Notes: a model not told the origin generated them from the sequence alone. Positions 50,619 to 59,331 are shown, counted from the stretch's first letter. The stretch: 64,000 bases of DNA from JAGOPO01 sp038065515 (GCA_038065515.1 JBBTQV010000016.1:20179-84178), one strand, 5' to 3'. Numbers and translations: made by a program.

Positions 50619-50834
50619 TCAAACCTCCACCCCGCACCCATCCCCTTCAGTCGCGTCGTCTCCAGAGCGGCTCACGAATCTCGTCAGCATCAGAGAGGGC
50701 CATGACGCACCAATGGCCCTCTCTGGCTGGACTCGAATGTTCGCTCCGCTCTTCCGCGCCATCTCAATCAGGGGCGAGGCGTGGGGTGTCGTGTCCGAAC
50801 AAGGTACAGCTACTTGAAACCTAGCAATAGACAT
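50619..50834 (-). CDS. Possible HPr-like phosphocarrier fragment
   Basis: A 71-residue frame with GGAG 6 bases before ATG 50834. HASPLIEMARKSGANIRV resembles the HPr active-site helix (His18), but the usual arginine after the histidine is serine and the final helix is missing. A 13-bp palindrome (50691-50703 with 50713-50725) lies inside. It may be a decayed HPr-type gene or a chance frame. Confidence 0.3.
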   Translation of the reverse strand: MSIARFQVAVPCSDTTPHASPLIEMARKSGANIRVQPERAIGASWPSLMLTRFVSRSGDDATEGDGCGVEV

Positions 50835-50842
50835 TATATACT
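50814..50842 (+). promoter_or_regulatory. Promoter of the 90-residue orphan gene
   Basis: TTGAAA (50814-50819), 17-base spacer, TATACT (50837-50842), with GAGGAGG at about 50859-50865. Confidence 0.75.
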
Positions 50843-50869
50843 CCAGCCGGCTGTTTATGAGGAGGCTAT

Positions 50870-51142
50870 ATGCCTGAGCATGGTGATCCGATTCCTGGCA
50901 CAGTTCTTGTTTTGTTCAAGCAAGGAACTTCTTTCGAAGAAGCTAGACGGGTTATAGTAGAGTTGAGCAGTGGGGAAATTTCGATCATTGAATTCATCCC
51001 GGCTCTGTGGTGTGCGAGAGCCACTGTACCCATAGGGGAAGAAGCTCTTTGGGTCAGTAGGCTTTGCAATCATGAAAAGGTGAATGTGGTCGAACGGGAA
51101 TGGTATTTCAAAGGTCACAGAGAAGACCACAGAGGGACTTAA
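50870..51142 (+). CDS. Orphan protein, propeptide-inhibitor-like
   Basis: 90 residues. GTVLVLFKQGTSFEEARRVI then ALWCARATVPIGEEALWVS and a final VNVVEREW follow the beta-alpha-beta-beta-alpha-beta order of I9-type subtilisin propeptides, but no protease is attached or nearby. This is a fold-level guess. AGGAGG site 5 bases before ATG; terminator about 57 bases after the stop. Confidence 0.6.
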   Translation: MPEHGDPIPGTVLVLFKQGTSFEEARRVIVELSSGEISIIEFIPALWCARATVPIGEEALWVSRLCNHEKVNVVEREWYFKGHREDHRGT

Positions 51143-51198
51143 CCGTCCCTTCAGCTAGCCCATTTCCTTGAACTAGAGCATCGGGTAGTTCGCTCTCG

Positions 51199-51232
51199 CG
51201 CCCCCGCCTCCCCAAGCGAGGGCGTTTCTTTT
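51199..51232 (+). terminator. Terminator of the 90-residue gene
   Basis: CGCCCCCGC (51199-51207) with GCGAGGGCG (51216-51224), one mismatch, then TTTCTTTTG. Confidence 0.65.
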
Positions 51233-51239
51233 GATCCTA

Positions 51240-53354
51240 CTAAATATCCAAGTTCTGAACGCTTCGGGCGTGAGTCTGAATAAATTTCTTGCGGGGAGCG
51301 ACCTCCGCGCCCATTAAGACATCGAACACACGGTCCGCCTCCTGGGCGTCCTCAATGGTAACCCGTAGAAGCACGCGGTTTGCGGGGTTCATGGTGGTAT
51401 CCCACAGCTGTTCGGGATTCATTTCTCCCAAACCTTTGTAGCGCTGAATAGTGAGCCCTGCGATTTTCACGACGCCCTCCTGGGCTTCGCTCTCATCCGC
51501 TCCGGAAACTGCCTCCGCGGCCTGTTCAGCGCCGTTTCCCCCTTCGAGCGGTTCTGCAGCAAAATCGGCAAATCCTTTCGCGTCGCGTGCAGGTTTTGCC
51601 GTCGGTTTCGGAAGTTTGATATCGGCAGCCTTGGCATACTGTGCAACGATTTTTTCTTTTTCTTCATCGCTGTACACATACTGCACTGTGCCGCCTTTGG
51701 CGATGCGGTACAGCGGCGGCTGGGCAATATAGATGTGACCGCCATCGAACAGTTGCGGGAAGTGACGGTAGAACAGCGTCAGAAGCAGAGTGCGGATGTG
51801 TGCGCCATCAACATCGGCATCGGTCATGATGATGATTTTGTGGTATCGGAGTTTTGCCAGTTCAAATTCTTCGGCGATTGCAGTGCCCATCGCGATAATC
51901 AGTGCGCGTACTTCCAATGAGGCAAGCATCTTGTCGATGCGGGCCCGCTCAACATTGAGAATCTTTCCGCGCAACGGAAGAATCGCCTGGAAATTGCGGT
52001 CACGGCCCTGCTTTGCCGAACCGCCGGCCGAGTCGCCCTCCACGATGAACAGTTCTGACTCTTCCGCAGACCGGCTGGAACAATCGGCGAGCTTGCCCGG
52101 CAAGGAGAAGCCGTCCAGCGCTCCCTTGCGCAGGACTGTGTCGCGTGCAGCTTTTGCGGCGGCCCTCGCCTTGGAGGCCAGAATAACCTTGTCCATAATA
52201 GCCCGCGCATCGGTCGGATTGCGGTCAAGCCAATCGGCAAGCTCAAGGTTCATGACGGTTTCAACCGCAGCGCGCGCTTCCGGAGTGCCTAGCTTAGCCT
52301 TGGTCTGGCCTTCGAACTGCGGCTCGCGCAATTTGACCGACAAAATGGCCACCAACCCTTCACGGACATCGTCACCGGTAAGGTTTTCGTCTTTTTCCTT
52401 GAGGTAGCTGTTCTTGCGCGCATAATCGTTGAGCGTGCGTGTAATGGCGGCTTTGAAGCCGGTCATGTGCGTTCCCCCTTCAATCGTGTGGATGTTATTA
52501 GCGAAGCTGATTTCTTTGGCAGACAGATCATCGACATACTGGAACGCTATTTCGACATCGATGTCCTGCTGTTCTTTGTGTGCGTAGAAAATATTGCGGT
52601 GCTTCGGTTCGATACCGTGGTTCAGAAAACTCACATACGACACGATACCGCCTTCAAAGTGGAAGGTGTGGCTGGGATACTGCGGCTCTTTCGCGGCAGG
52701 TGGTTTCACGCCGACGCGGGCGTCGATAATGTTGATGGTGATACCGCGTGTCAGGTACGCCTGCTGGCGCAGGTGCGCCAAAATAGTATCGAGCTTCCAT
52801 CCGCGCTCTTTGAATATTTCGGCATCAGGCTGGAATGTAGTGATGGTGCCACGGAATTTCGACTCTCCGATTTTCTTGACGGGTTTCTTCGGCTTGCCGC
52901 GCACATATTCCTGCATGTATGCCGCGCCGTCGCGGTGAACCTCGGCTTTCAGGTAGCTCGACAACGCGTTCACCACACTCACGCCCACTCCGTGCAGTCC
53001 GCCGGAGACTTTGTATGCTTCTCCCCCGAATTTGCCGCCCGCGTGCAGGGTGGTCATAACCGTCTCCAGCGTGCTCACGCCCGTCTGCTTGTGTTTCTCC
53101 ACGGGAATACCGCGGCCATTGTCTTTGACCGATACCATCTCGTCGGGCAGTAGCGTAACGGTGATGTGGTCGGCGTGGCCTCCCATCGCTTCGTCCAGCG
53201 AGTTGTCAAACACCTCCCAGATGAGGTGGTGAAGACCGTCGATGCCGGTGCCGCCGATGTACATTCCCGGGCGTTTTCGGACGGGCTCGAGACCCTCCAA
53301 CACGTAGATGTCGGAGGCGGTATAGGACGATGGTTTTTTGACTTTTTCTGCCAT
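51240..53354 (-). CDS. gyrB: DNA gyrase subunit B
   Basis: 704 residues from Met5 (ATG 53354). ATPase domain: DNSLDEAMGGHADHI, VKDNGRGIPVEKH and GGLHGVGVSVVNALS. Toprim: FIVEGDSAGGSAKQGRDRNFQAILPLRGKILNVE and DADVDGAHIRTLL. C-terminal RYKGLGEMNPEQLWDTTM is standard. Between Toprim and that tail is an alanine- and glutamate-rich insert of about 50 residues (after ADIKLPKPTAK). gyrA is not in the window. Confidence 0.96.
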   Translation of the reverse strand: MAEKVKKPSSYTASDIYVLEGLEPVRKRPGMYIGGTGIDGLHHLIWEVFDNSLDEAMGGHADHITVTLLPDEMVSVKDNGRGIPVEKHKQTGVSTLETVMTTLHAGGKFGGEAYKVSGGLHGVGVSVVNALSSYLKAEVHRDGAAYMQEYVRGKPKKPVKKIGESKFRGTITTFQPDAEIFKERGWKLDTILAHLRQQAYLTRGITINIIDARVGVKPPAAKEPQYPSHTFHFEGGIVSYVSFLNHGIEPKHRNIFYAHKEQQDIDVEIAFQYVDDLSAKEISFANNIHTIEGGTHMTGFKAAITRTLNDYARKNSYLKEKDENLTGDDVREGLVAILSVKLREPQFEGQTKAKLGTPEARAAVETVMNLELADWLDRNPTDARAIMDKVILASKARAAAKAARDTVLRKGALDGFSLPGKLADCSSRSAEESELFIVEGDSAGGSAKQGRDRNFQAILPLRGKILNVERARIDKMLASLEVRALIIAMGTAIAEEFELAKLRYHKIIIMTDADVDGAHIRTLLLTLFYRHFPQLFDGGHIYIAQPPLYRIAKGGTVQYVYSDEEKEKIVAQYAKAADIKLPKPTAKPARDAKGFADFAAEPLEGGNGAEQAAEAVSGADESEAQEGVVKIAGLTIQRYKGLGEMNPEQLWDTTMNPANRVLLRVTIEDAQEADRVFDVLMGAEVAPRKKFIQTHARSVQNLDI

Positions 53355-53485
53355 GATTGAAGCCACAGACCCCCGTCAGGAGGTATGTGTATGCTCTATA
53401 ATTGTACTCGTTCCACAGCCAAATGCAACTAAGAAAATCGGTATAAATCAGTCAAAATCCCCTTATTTTCTTGGCTTTTTTGATA

Positions 53486-53514
53486 TTGACTTTTCTTATT
53501 TCTTCTGGTATACT
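53486..53514 (+). promoter_or_regulatory. Promoter of the 134-residue orphan gene
   Basis: TTGACT (53486-53491), 17-base spacer, TATACT (53509-53514) with TGG before it. Confidence 0.8.
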
Positions 53515-53559
53515 TAAATAGTGCATGGTGAAGCAATGCCCTCATTAAAGGAGGTCCTG

Positions 53560-53964
53560 ATGAACGGGTTACGAGACGCACTGGTGAGCGCTGGTGTCGC
53601 CTCTTCGGTGGAGGCCAAACGCATCGAAGCGCTGAAACGCTTCGCACAGGAGGAGCGTGAAAGTAACCTCCGCTCCAAGCAGCAGATGCAACAACAAGCA
53701 TCACTACTCGACCTGGAGGAAGCCGAGTCAATCCGAGAGTTCCGAGACAAGGCCCGCAAACTCCTGATGGAGCGCCCGGACCTCATTCGAGATGTCATCA
53801 GGTCGGCGCACCGGTTCAAGGATGCCGATGGAGGCAAGAAACTGGTCTGGCAGTTCTTCCAGATCAGAGACACGCTCGCGGGAGTCACGATGAATGAACG
53901 CGAGCGATTCCTGAAGCGCGCACTGCGCGCCCACGGAGTCACCTTCGAAATCCCCATGGAGTAA
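53560..53964 (+). CDS. Orphan hypothetical helical protein
   Basis: 134 residues from ATG 53560, where AAAGGAGG stands 5 bases ahead; a GTG-type start at 53521 is rejected. Highly charged helices throughout (EERESNLRSKQQMQQQASLL; RDVIRSAHRFKDADGG). No family recognised. Own promoter and terminator. Confidence 0.72.
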   Translation: MNGLRDALVSAGVASSVEAKRIEALKRFAQEERESNLRSKQQMQQQASLLDLEEAESIREFRDKARKLLMERPDLIRDVIRSAHRFKDADGGKKLVWQFFQIRDTLAGVTMNERERFLKRALRAHGVTFEIPME

Positions 53965-54015
53965 TCGCCGTGATAACGCGGCAGAAAGGACGGGTAGCGA
54001 TATGTGCGATTAGGT

Positions 54016-54045
54016 ACCACCTTCTTCGGAAGGTGGTTTTTTAAT
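54016..54045. terminator. Intrinsic terminator
   Basis: ACCACCTTC (54016-54024), TTCG tetraloop, GAAGGTGGT (54029-54037), then TTTTTAATTT. It ends the orphan gene and faces pheT. Confidence 0.88.
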
Positions 54046-54049
54046 TTAG

Positions 54050-56149
54050 CTAGCGGATTTGTGCGTCTAATTTCTCCTGGAGCGCCTTCTTGATAGCGGC
54101 TTCAGCGACATTCGCATCCTCATCTTTGAGGGTGCGCTCGTCGGACCGCAGGATGACATGGAAGGCCACGCTCTTGCCGTATTCGGGCTTGTCGTTGTCT
54201 TTTCCGATTTTTTCTTTGCCCGTCGGCTCAAAGACATCGAACACATCGACATCCTGCACCAGACCACCGGTGTCTGCGTCCTGCACAACCTGAAGAATAT
54301 CATCGATTTTTGTGTCCACGGGAACCATGACCGCGATATCGCGCGTGACTGACGGATACTTCGGGAGCGGTTCGAATTCGCGCTCCTGCTGTGCATGCGC
54401 AACCAGCGCACGCAGATCCAATTCGGCGATTGCGGCGGAGCCCTTCAGCTTGAGTGCGTCATTCACGCGGCCGTGCACCATGCCGACGAATCCGAGCACC
54501 TGCCCTTTCTCCGTCCGGATAAGCGCCTGTCTGCCTTTGAGCGTTGCATTGATGGCTCCCCCGTCCCACGGGAACGGCTCGGCATCATCGTAGTACGCGT
54601 CAGTGACACCGAGCCGTTCAAGCACCAAATCGATTGTGCCTTTGAGCTCGTAGAACAGTTGCGAATCGTTGCCCTTTGCGGCAATCAGAAGCCCCAGTCG
54701 GTTTGATTCCTTGCCCTGACCGATGCGGTCGAACACATGGCCCGTCTCAAAGAGATGCACGCGGTCGGTGAAACGAAGATTATCGCGCGCGTTAACCAGC
54801 AGGCGCGGGACCAGCGAAGAACGCAACCATCGGTAATCGCCCGATTGCGGCTGGGCAAGTTCGTGCAGATCATCGAGCTTCAGAATTTCTTTGAGTTCGT
54901 CAGACAGAAACACATAGTTGAATACTTCGCTGTATCCTGCGCCTGCAAGTATGCGGCCGATGGCGCCGCGTTCGCGGATGAATGCATACTCATCCCACGC
55001 AACCGCCTCATCTTCACGAACCCATGAATGCTCATCGAAGACGGGCATGACCGGCGCGAGTGACGAAATCGCGTCGTACCCGTACACGCGGCCGATTTCT
55101 TCGATGAGGTCCTCCGCTCCGGTGACATCGGACCGGCGGGTGGGCACAAGAACTTTCATGCGGCCATCGTGATTGCTCACCTCGAAACCCAGTGATTGAA
55201 GAATGCCGCGGATCTGTGGTTCACCAATATCGATGCCCAGCAGTGAACAGGCATAGGCACAATCGAACATCACCTCGCGCGGTTCAGACACTACGGGATA
55301 CACATCAATAACTCCCCGCTCAACACTGCCTCCGGCGACCTTCGCCAAGAGTTCGGCAGTGCGCATCAGTGCGGGCGCAGTGAGATTCGGATCTACGCCG
55401 TAGCAGAACCGCACAGAAGCATCCGTACGCAAATCCAGCGCACGGCTCGTCGCACGGATAGACTGGGGACTGAAATTCGCAGCTTCCAACAATATCTCGG
55501 TTGTAGCATCGCTGATGCCGGTACCGGCACCGCCCTTGATGCCCGCGATAGCGACAGCTTTGCTGCCGTCGGCGATGACCAGCATCGATTCATCGAGCTT
55601 ATAGATTATGCGCGCTTCATCGAGCGCCTGCCTGCCGGTAGGCAAGGCCTGCAGCGTTTCCCCCGGCTTTGCATGGCGCACAACAATTCGGTCGATGAGG
55701 TTGAGATCGAATGCGTGCATGGGCTGTCCGAGTTCCAGCATCACATAGTTGGTGACATCAACCACATTATTGATGCTCTGCAGTCCGCACTGCGCAATCC
55801 GTTCACGCAGCCACGCAGGCGACGGGCCGACTTTCAGACCTTTGACCACTAGTCCGCTGTAGCGCGGGCACGCTTCGGCATCTTCGATGGCCACCTCTTT
55901 GGACGGCTGTTCGCTCACGCTCCACTCATAGGCGGGCGCTGTAAAGCGTTGGTTTGTCAGCACGGCAAGTTCGCGAGCTACGCCCAAGTGCGACAGACAG
56001 TCGGGGCGATTGGGAAGGATGTCGATATCCAGCACACTACCCGAGACTTCATTGACCTCGAAAGCTTTTGCAGTCAGCAACTCTGCCGCCTGTTGTGCGG
56101 TGAGCGCCGATGCTGATAATTCTTTAATCCAATCGTATGAAAACCTCAT
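54050..56149 (-). CDS. pheT: Phenylalanyl-tRNA synthetase beta subunit, short form
   Basis: 699 residues. It goes from the N-terminal segment straight to DIDILPNRPDCLSHLGVARE, omitting the tRNA-binding OB domain (about 100 residues) found in E. coli PheT. B5, B3/4 editing and core regions follow, and the C-terminal FDX anticodon domain is present (about 610-699, FEPLPKYPSVTRDIAVMV). An in-frame insertion reading LQALPTGRQALDEA lies at about residues 168-181 and comes from a dispersed GC repeat. Confidence 0.95.
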   Translation of the reverse strand: MRFSYDWIKELSASALTAQQAAELLTAKAFEVNEVSGSVLDIDILPNRPDCLSHLGVARELAVLTNQRFTAPAYEWSVSEQPSKEVAIEDAEACPRYSGLVVKGLKVGPSPAWLRERIAQCGLQSINNVVDVTNYVMLELGQPMHAFDLNLIDRIVVRHAKPGETLQALPTGRQALDEARIIYKLDESMLVIADGSKAVAIAGIKGGAGTGISDATTEILLEAANFSPQSIRATSRALDLRTDASVRFCYGVDPNLTAPALMRTAELLAKVAGGSVERGVIDVYPVVSEPREVMFDCAYACSLLGIDIGEPQIRGILQSLGFEVSNHDGRMKVLVPTRRSDVTGAEDLIEEIGRVYGYDAISSLAPVMPVFDEHSWVREDEAVAWDEYAFIRERGAIGRILAGAGYSEVFNYVFLSDELKEILKLDDLHELAQPQSGDYRWLRSSLVPRLLVNARDNLRFTDRVHLFETGHVFDRIGQGKESNRLGLLIAAKGNDSQLFYELKGTIDLVLERLGVTDAYYDDAEPFPWDGGAINATLKGRQALIRTEKGQVLGFVGMVHGRVNDALKLKGSAAIAELDLRALVAHAQQEREFEPLPKYPSVTRDIAVMVPVDTKIDDILQVVQDADTGGLVQDVDVFDVFEPTGKEKIGKDNDKPEYGKSVAFHVILRSDERTLKDEDANVAEAAIKKALQEKLDAQIR
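55626..55652. repeat. GC palindrome inserted in pheT
   Basis: GCCTGCCTGCCGGTAGGCA and following bases form an imperfect hairpin and encode ALPTGRQA on the minus strand. A close copy (GCCTGCCTGCCGGCAGGG) abuts the 3' end of rnpB at 12366-12383. Confidence 0.65.
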
Positions 56150-56152
56150 AAA

Positions 56153-57181
56153 TTAAAACTGTTGGAGGAATCGCAGATCGCCACCATTGAACAGGCGGAT
56201 ATCGTCGATTTTGTGCTTGAGCATCGCCATGCGCTCCAACGCCATGCCGAATGCAAATCCTTGCATCTCTCCGCGCACATAGCCCACCTGTTCAAATACA
56301 TTCTGGTGCACCATGCCCGCGCCGGCTACCTCGAGCCACTTACCCGCCAGCTTGCCCGAACTACCCTGGATGTATACCTCGACACCCGGCTCGACAAATG
56401 GGAAGTAGCTGGCGTTGAACCGCACCTTGATCTCCGGGTCACGAAAGAACCGCTGGTAGAAATGCTCCATCACGCCTTTGAGATTTGCCATCGACGGTGC
56501 ATGCTCCCCTTTCCGAGAAACCATGAGCCCTTCAATCTGATGGAACTGGAATTCGTGCGTCGCATCCGTCGCCTCATTTCGGTACACGCGCCCCGGTACG
56601 ATCATCCGAAACGGCGGTTGGTGCGCCTGCATAAACCGCACCTGCATAGGGCTGGTGTGTGTGCGCATCAACCAATTTTTATCTTTGCTATTTGATTTTT
56701 TATCTTTCAGCCAGAAGGTGTCCTGCATGCCACGGGCCGGATGGTCAGCTGGCGTGTTAAGCGCGTCAAAGTTGGTCCACTCGGTTTCCACTTCAGGCCC
56801 CTCCAGAACCCGAAATCCCATGGATACGAAAATGGCATTAATGTCTTCCTGCACTTGTGTGAGCGGATGCACATGACCCCTACGGGCACGCAGTCCGGGT
56901 GCGGTGACATCGAACTTCTCCAGCGTGGCATAGCCAACCTCTTCCAATCGATTCTTGGTTTTTTCAAATTCCTCCTCAAGCTCCGCGCGCACGCGATTTG
57001 CCGTCTGCCCGAATTCTTTGCGTTGTTCCTGGGTGCGGTCTTTGAGTGTGCGCAAAAACTGCGAAAGCTCGGAGCTGCGTCCCAGACTCTTCACGCGCGC
57101 AAGTTCTAATTCCGCCAGTGTGCGGAGATTTTCGAGGTCCTTGAGAGCTACTTCTTTGATTTTCTTAAGCGTGTCCTGCAT
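56153..57181 (-). CDS. pheS: Phenylalanyl-tRNA synthetase alpha subunit
   Basis: 342 residues from ATG 57181 (MQDTLKKIKEVALKDLENL), the normal coiled-coil start; the frame stays open to 57346 without homology. Class II motifs: GFRVLEGPEVETEWTNFDALN, DTFWL, LMRTHTSPMQVRFM, HEFQFHQIEG and GMALERMAMLKH. An A-rich insert adds KDKKSNSKDKNW just before motif LMRTHTS. Ends 3 bases before pheT. Confidence 0.95.
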   Translation of the reverse strand: MQDTLKKIKEVALKDLENLRTLAELELARVKSLGRSSELSQFLRTLKDRTQEQRKEFGQTANRVRAELEEEFEKTKNRLEEVGYATLEKFDVTAPGLRARRGHVHPLTQVQEDINAIFVSMGFRVLEGPEVETEWTNFDALNTPADHPARGMQDTFWLKDKKSNSKDKNWLMRTHTSPMQVRFMQAHQPPFRMIVPGRVYRNEATDATHEFQFHQIEGLMVSRKGEHAPSMANLKGVMEHFYQRFFRDPEIKVRFNASYFPFVEPGVEVYIQGSSGKLAGKWLEVAGAGMVHQNVFEQVGYVRGEMQGFAFGMALERMAMLKHKIDDIRLFNGGDLRFLQQF

Positions 57182-57191
57182 ACATTTTTCC

Positions 57192-57533
57192 CTAGCGAAG
57201 CTTCCACCGGATAACTGAAGATAGCACCAGTGTAGCCAAAATAACGCCCCCCAGCAATCGCGCGCCCAATATTTCCCGCTGGAGCGCCATGAGCAGACCG
57301 ACGGCCGCAATTGCCGGCGGCAACGCTGTCCAGAGCGCCTGCGCAATCGTTTGACGCAATAACAGCAGTATCGTGCACAGAAATCCCCACATCGTCAGAA
57401 ATAGCGCAGCCCACAACAACCGCACCAGTTCGGGTTGTGCTTGTGAGGGTTCCGTGGCCATCACGACGACAGCCACCGCTACCATTGCTACGACTGTAGC
57501 CACTCCCGTTACGATTGCAGGCTTGATACGCAT
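57192..57533 (-). CDS. Hypothetical integral membrane protein
   Basis: 113 residues, three to four membrane helices (about 8-27, 37-60, 65-84, 92-108). No family recognised. TGGTATAAT (TATAAT at 57545-57540) is 6 bases before the ATG, implying a leaderless transcript. Between tRNA-Asp and pheS. Confidence 0.65.
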   Translation of the reverse strand: MRIKPAIVTGVATVVAMVAVAVVVMATEPSQAQPELVRLLWAALFLTMWGFLCTILLLLRQTIAQALWTALPPAIAAVGLLMALQREILGARLLGGVILATLVLSSVIRWKLR

Positions 57534-57546
57534 CCTCCAATTATAC

Positions 57547-57575
57547 CAGAAGACCGCCTTGATGGCGGTCTTCTG
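57547..57575. terminator. Hairpin terminator after tRNA-Asp
   Basis: CAGAAGACCGCC/GGCGGTCTTCTG (12-bp arms, 5-base loop). It lies between tRNA-Asp and the TATAAT of the membrane gene; the U-tract is weak on the minus strand. Confidence 0.55.
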
Positions 57576-57581
57576 TGTCTG

Positions 57582-57655
57582 CGCGGGCGGCCGGATTCGA
57601 ACCGGTGACCTTCCCCGTGACAGGGGGACGCTCTAACCAGCTGAGCTACGCCCGC
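57582..57655 (-). tRNA. tRNA-Asp(GUC)
   Basis: A 74-base cloverleaf: acceptor GCGGGCG/CGCCCGC, anticodon stem TCCCC/GGGGA with loop CTGTCAC (anticodon GTC), T loop TTCGAAT, discriminator G as expected for aspartate. No encoded CCA. Confidence 0.95.
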
Positions 57656-57748
57656 ATGTATAGCCAAGTGACCCCGAGAGTTCCCGCTGTCACCGGGCTA
57701 AAATACACTTCAATAATACCTCATTTCCAGTAAAATGCAAGGCATTCT

Positions 57749-58216
57749 TTATGACTCATCCAACGCGGGATGCCACCAGATGCGGACAATGGAGCGTGTG
57801 CCGTCGTAGGTAATATGATGCTCCTCGGGCATGAGGGTGGAATTGGAGCCGTTAGAAACGGCGTGGTCGTCACCTACATAGAAACCGGCATGGAGGTGCG
57901 GTGTCTCATCGGCACTTGGCCGAGGCTTCCAAATAATGACGGCGCCATCGCGTAATTCCGGCATCTGCATCCATCCGGAAGCAGATAAGTCCCGCTCCAG
58001 ACCTGCAACTCCGGCGTGCATGTCGCCAATGAGTTTGTTGAGATAAAGTATCGCCGAAGCGAAGAACCCGCACGCGAGTTCGCCGTTCTTATTGATGTCG
58101 CGAACCTCACCGTCTACCGACGCCCAAAGATTACGAAAAATGTGATTCTCACCTTTCGCCGCATTGCGAATCATCGCAAGGTAGCTCTTCTTTTTCAGTA
58201 TTCTGACTTTGGTCAT
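57749..58216 (-). CDS. NlpC/P60-like cysteine peptidase-fold protein
   Basis: 155 residues from Met4 (ATG 58216). The order Cys in ELACGFFASAILYLNKLI (about 49), then GDMHAGVAGLERDLSASGW, DGAVIIWKPRP and His in PHLHAGFYVGDDHAVSNGS (about 110) follows papain-like NlpC/P60 or CHAP domains, with HH later as possible third residue. No signal peptide, so the role may be intracellular. A GGTAGCTC repeat lies just upstream. Confidence 0.6.
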   Translation of the reverse strand: MTKVRILKKKSYLAMIRNAAKGENHIFRNLWASVDGEVRDINKNGELACGFFASAILYLNKLIGDMHAGVAGLERDLSASGWMQMPELRDGAVIIWKPRPSADETPHLHAGFYVGDDHAVSNGSNSTLMPEEHHITYDGTRSIVRIWWHPALDES

Positions 58217-58252
58217 ATGAGACATAAAATATACATCAATACTGCTTTTGAT

Positions 58253-58330
58253 GGTAGCTCAGAATCGCTTTTGCGGCAAAGCCGCTGCGATTCTGCCCGA
58301 TTTCATTTTGCCTTATGCAAAATGAAATCG
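58253..58330. repeat. Third copy of the 52-bp structured repeat, with palindrome
   Basis: 58253-58304 has ends GGTAGCTCAGAATCGC and GCGATTCTGCCCGATTTC, then a palindrome CGATTTCATTTTGC/GCAAAATGAAATCG to 58330. Same plan as 50441-50567. Confidence 0.7.
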
Positions 58331-58362
58331 AAAAAGGGCCGCGAGATTATCTCGCGGCCCCA
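58331..58362 (-). terminator. Terminator of the metallopeptidase gene
   Basis: GGGCCGCGAG/CTCGCGGCCC stem (58336-58360) with TTTTT after it on the minus strand. Confidence 0.82.
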
Positions 58363-58365
58363 GTA

Positions 58366-59331
58366 CTACCGATGCAGAACACACACCACTACTTCCTGCC
58401 GCCTGCCCCCCGAGGAGGCCGCCATCTGCGGTGCCGCAGCCAGATTATCTGGCGGACGGGTCCCGGGCGGACGCAGAAACAGGTAGTCGAATGCGTCTTT
58501 CTCTTGCTGGCTGAAATCCAACAGAGGATCAGCGGAGCCCATGATGCCGCAACAGGGATGACCCTCGATGCCGGTGACATGACCGAGCTCGTGCGCCATC
58601 GCTTTGCCGATGTGTTCCGGCATTGCACTGTTTGCATCATCGAGGAATACCTTCCATACGATGCGCGCTCCGACGACGACAGGCCCTCGCACCGTAAGAA
58701 AGGTTACCGCCCAGGCATTTTCGTAGCCCGGTGCGCTGAAAATCGGGTCATTCGAATCGGCATACATCTTCACGGTGCCAGTTTGGCCGGCCGGCACGAC
58801 ATTGAAGATGACATGGTGTTGGGCGCTGTTGGTTATGCGGGACCCCCATGCAAGAGCATCCGAGATACGATGGTCCGCCCAACCTTCGCCGGACAACTCC
58901 ACATCCAACCGCCCCGGCATCGGACGCCAGAGCCATTGAGCATCGCTGTCGCCGTAGAACGCCGTTCTGATCCAGGCGTATGGCATCATGGCGTCATCGG
59001 GCAGAAGATAGTGCGTCATCCCCTGACCGATGGGCCGGAAGATGATGATGCTGGGGCCGGTATACCCGTTTGCCGTGATGTATACCGTTCTTCCCACATC
59101 TGATGCGCTCAGCGGAACTACTCCGCTAGAGTCGGTAGCGAATGAGCGGGAATCGTCGGTGACAACAGTTGCGCCCGCGATCTTGCCCTTCGGCGAGCGG
59201 GCAGCACGGATGGTCAGCGTGTACGAGGTGTACGAACCGCTTCCGCTGTCGGGAGCTGTCGGCAAAACGCCCTTCTTGCCACAGGCGCTCAAGGAGAGCG
59301 CCACGAGTGCTGCTACAAACGATGTACGCAT
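58366..59331 (-). CDS. Lipoprotein zinc metallopeptidase
   Basis: 321 residues from ATG 59331 (GGAGG 4 bases ahead). Lipoprotein signal peptide with lipobox LSAC (Cys17). Next a carboxypeptidase-regulatory-like beta domain (about 30-110), then an unknown region. Then the zinc site AHELGHVTGIEGHPCCGIMG (about 266-285), a HExxHxxGxxGH metzincin-type motif followed by a Met turn. It should sit on the outer face of the membrane and cut external proteins; substrates unknown. Confidence 0.82.
   Translation of the reverse strand: MRTSFVAALVALSLSACGKKGVLPTAPDSGSGSYTSYTLTIRAARSPKGKIAGATVVTDDSRSFATDSSGVVPLSASDVGRTVYITANGYTGPSIIIFRPIGQGMTHYLLPDDAMMPYAWIRTAFYGDSDAQWLWRPMPGRLDVELSGEGWADHRISDALAWGSRITNSAQHHVIFNVVPAGQTGTVKMYADSNDPIFSAPGYENAWAVTFLTVRGPVVVGARIVWKVFLDDANSAMPEHIGKAMAHELGHVTGIEGHPCCGIMGSADPLLDFSQQEKDAFDYLFLRPPGTRPPDNLAAAPQMAASSGGRRQEVVVCVLHR

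Noticed and set aside
57182..57346. Extended PheS start
   Set aside because: It reads through the membrane-protein gene in another frame; normal PheS begins at MQDTLKK.
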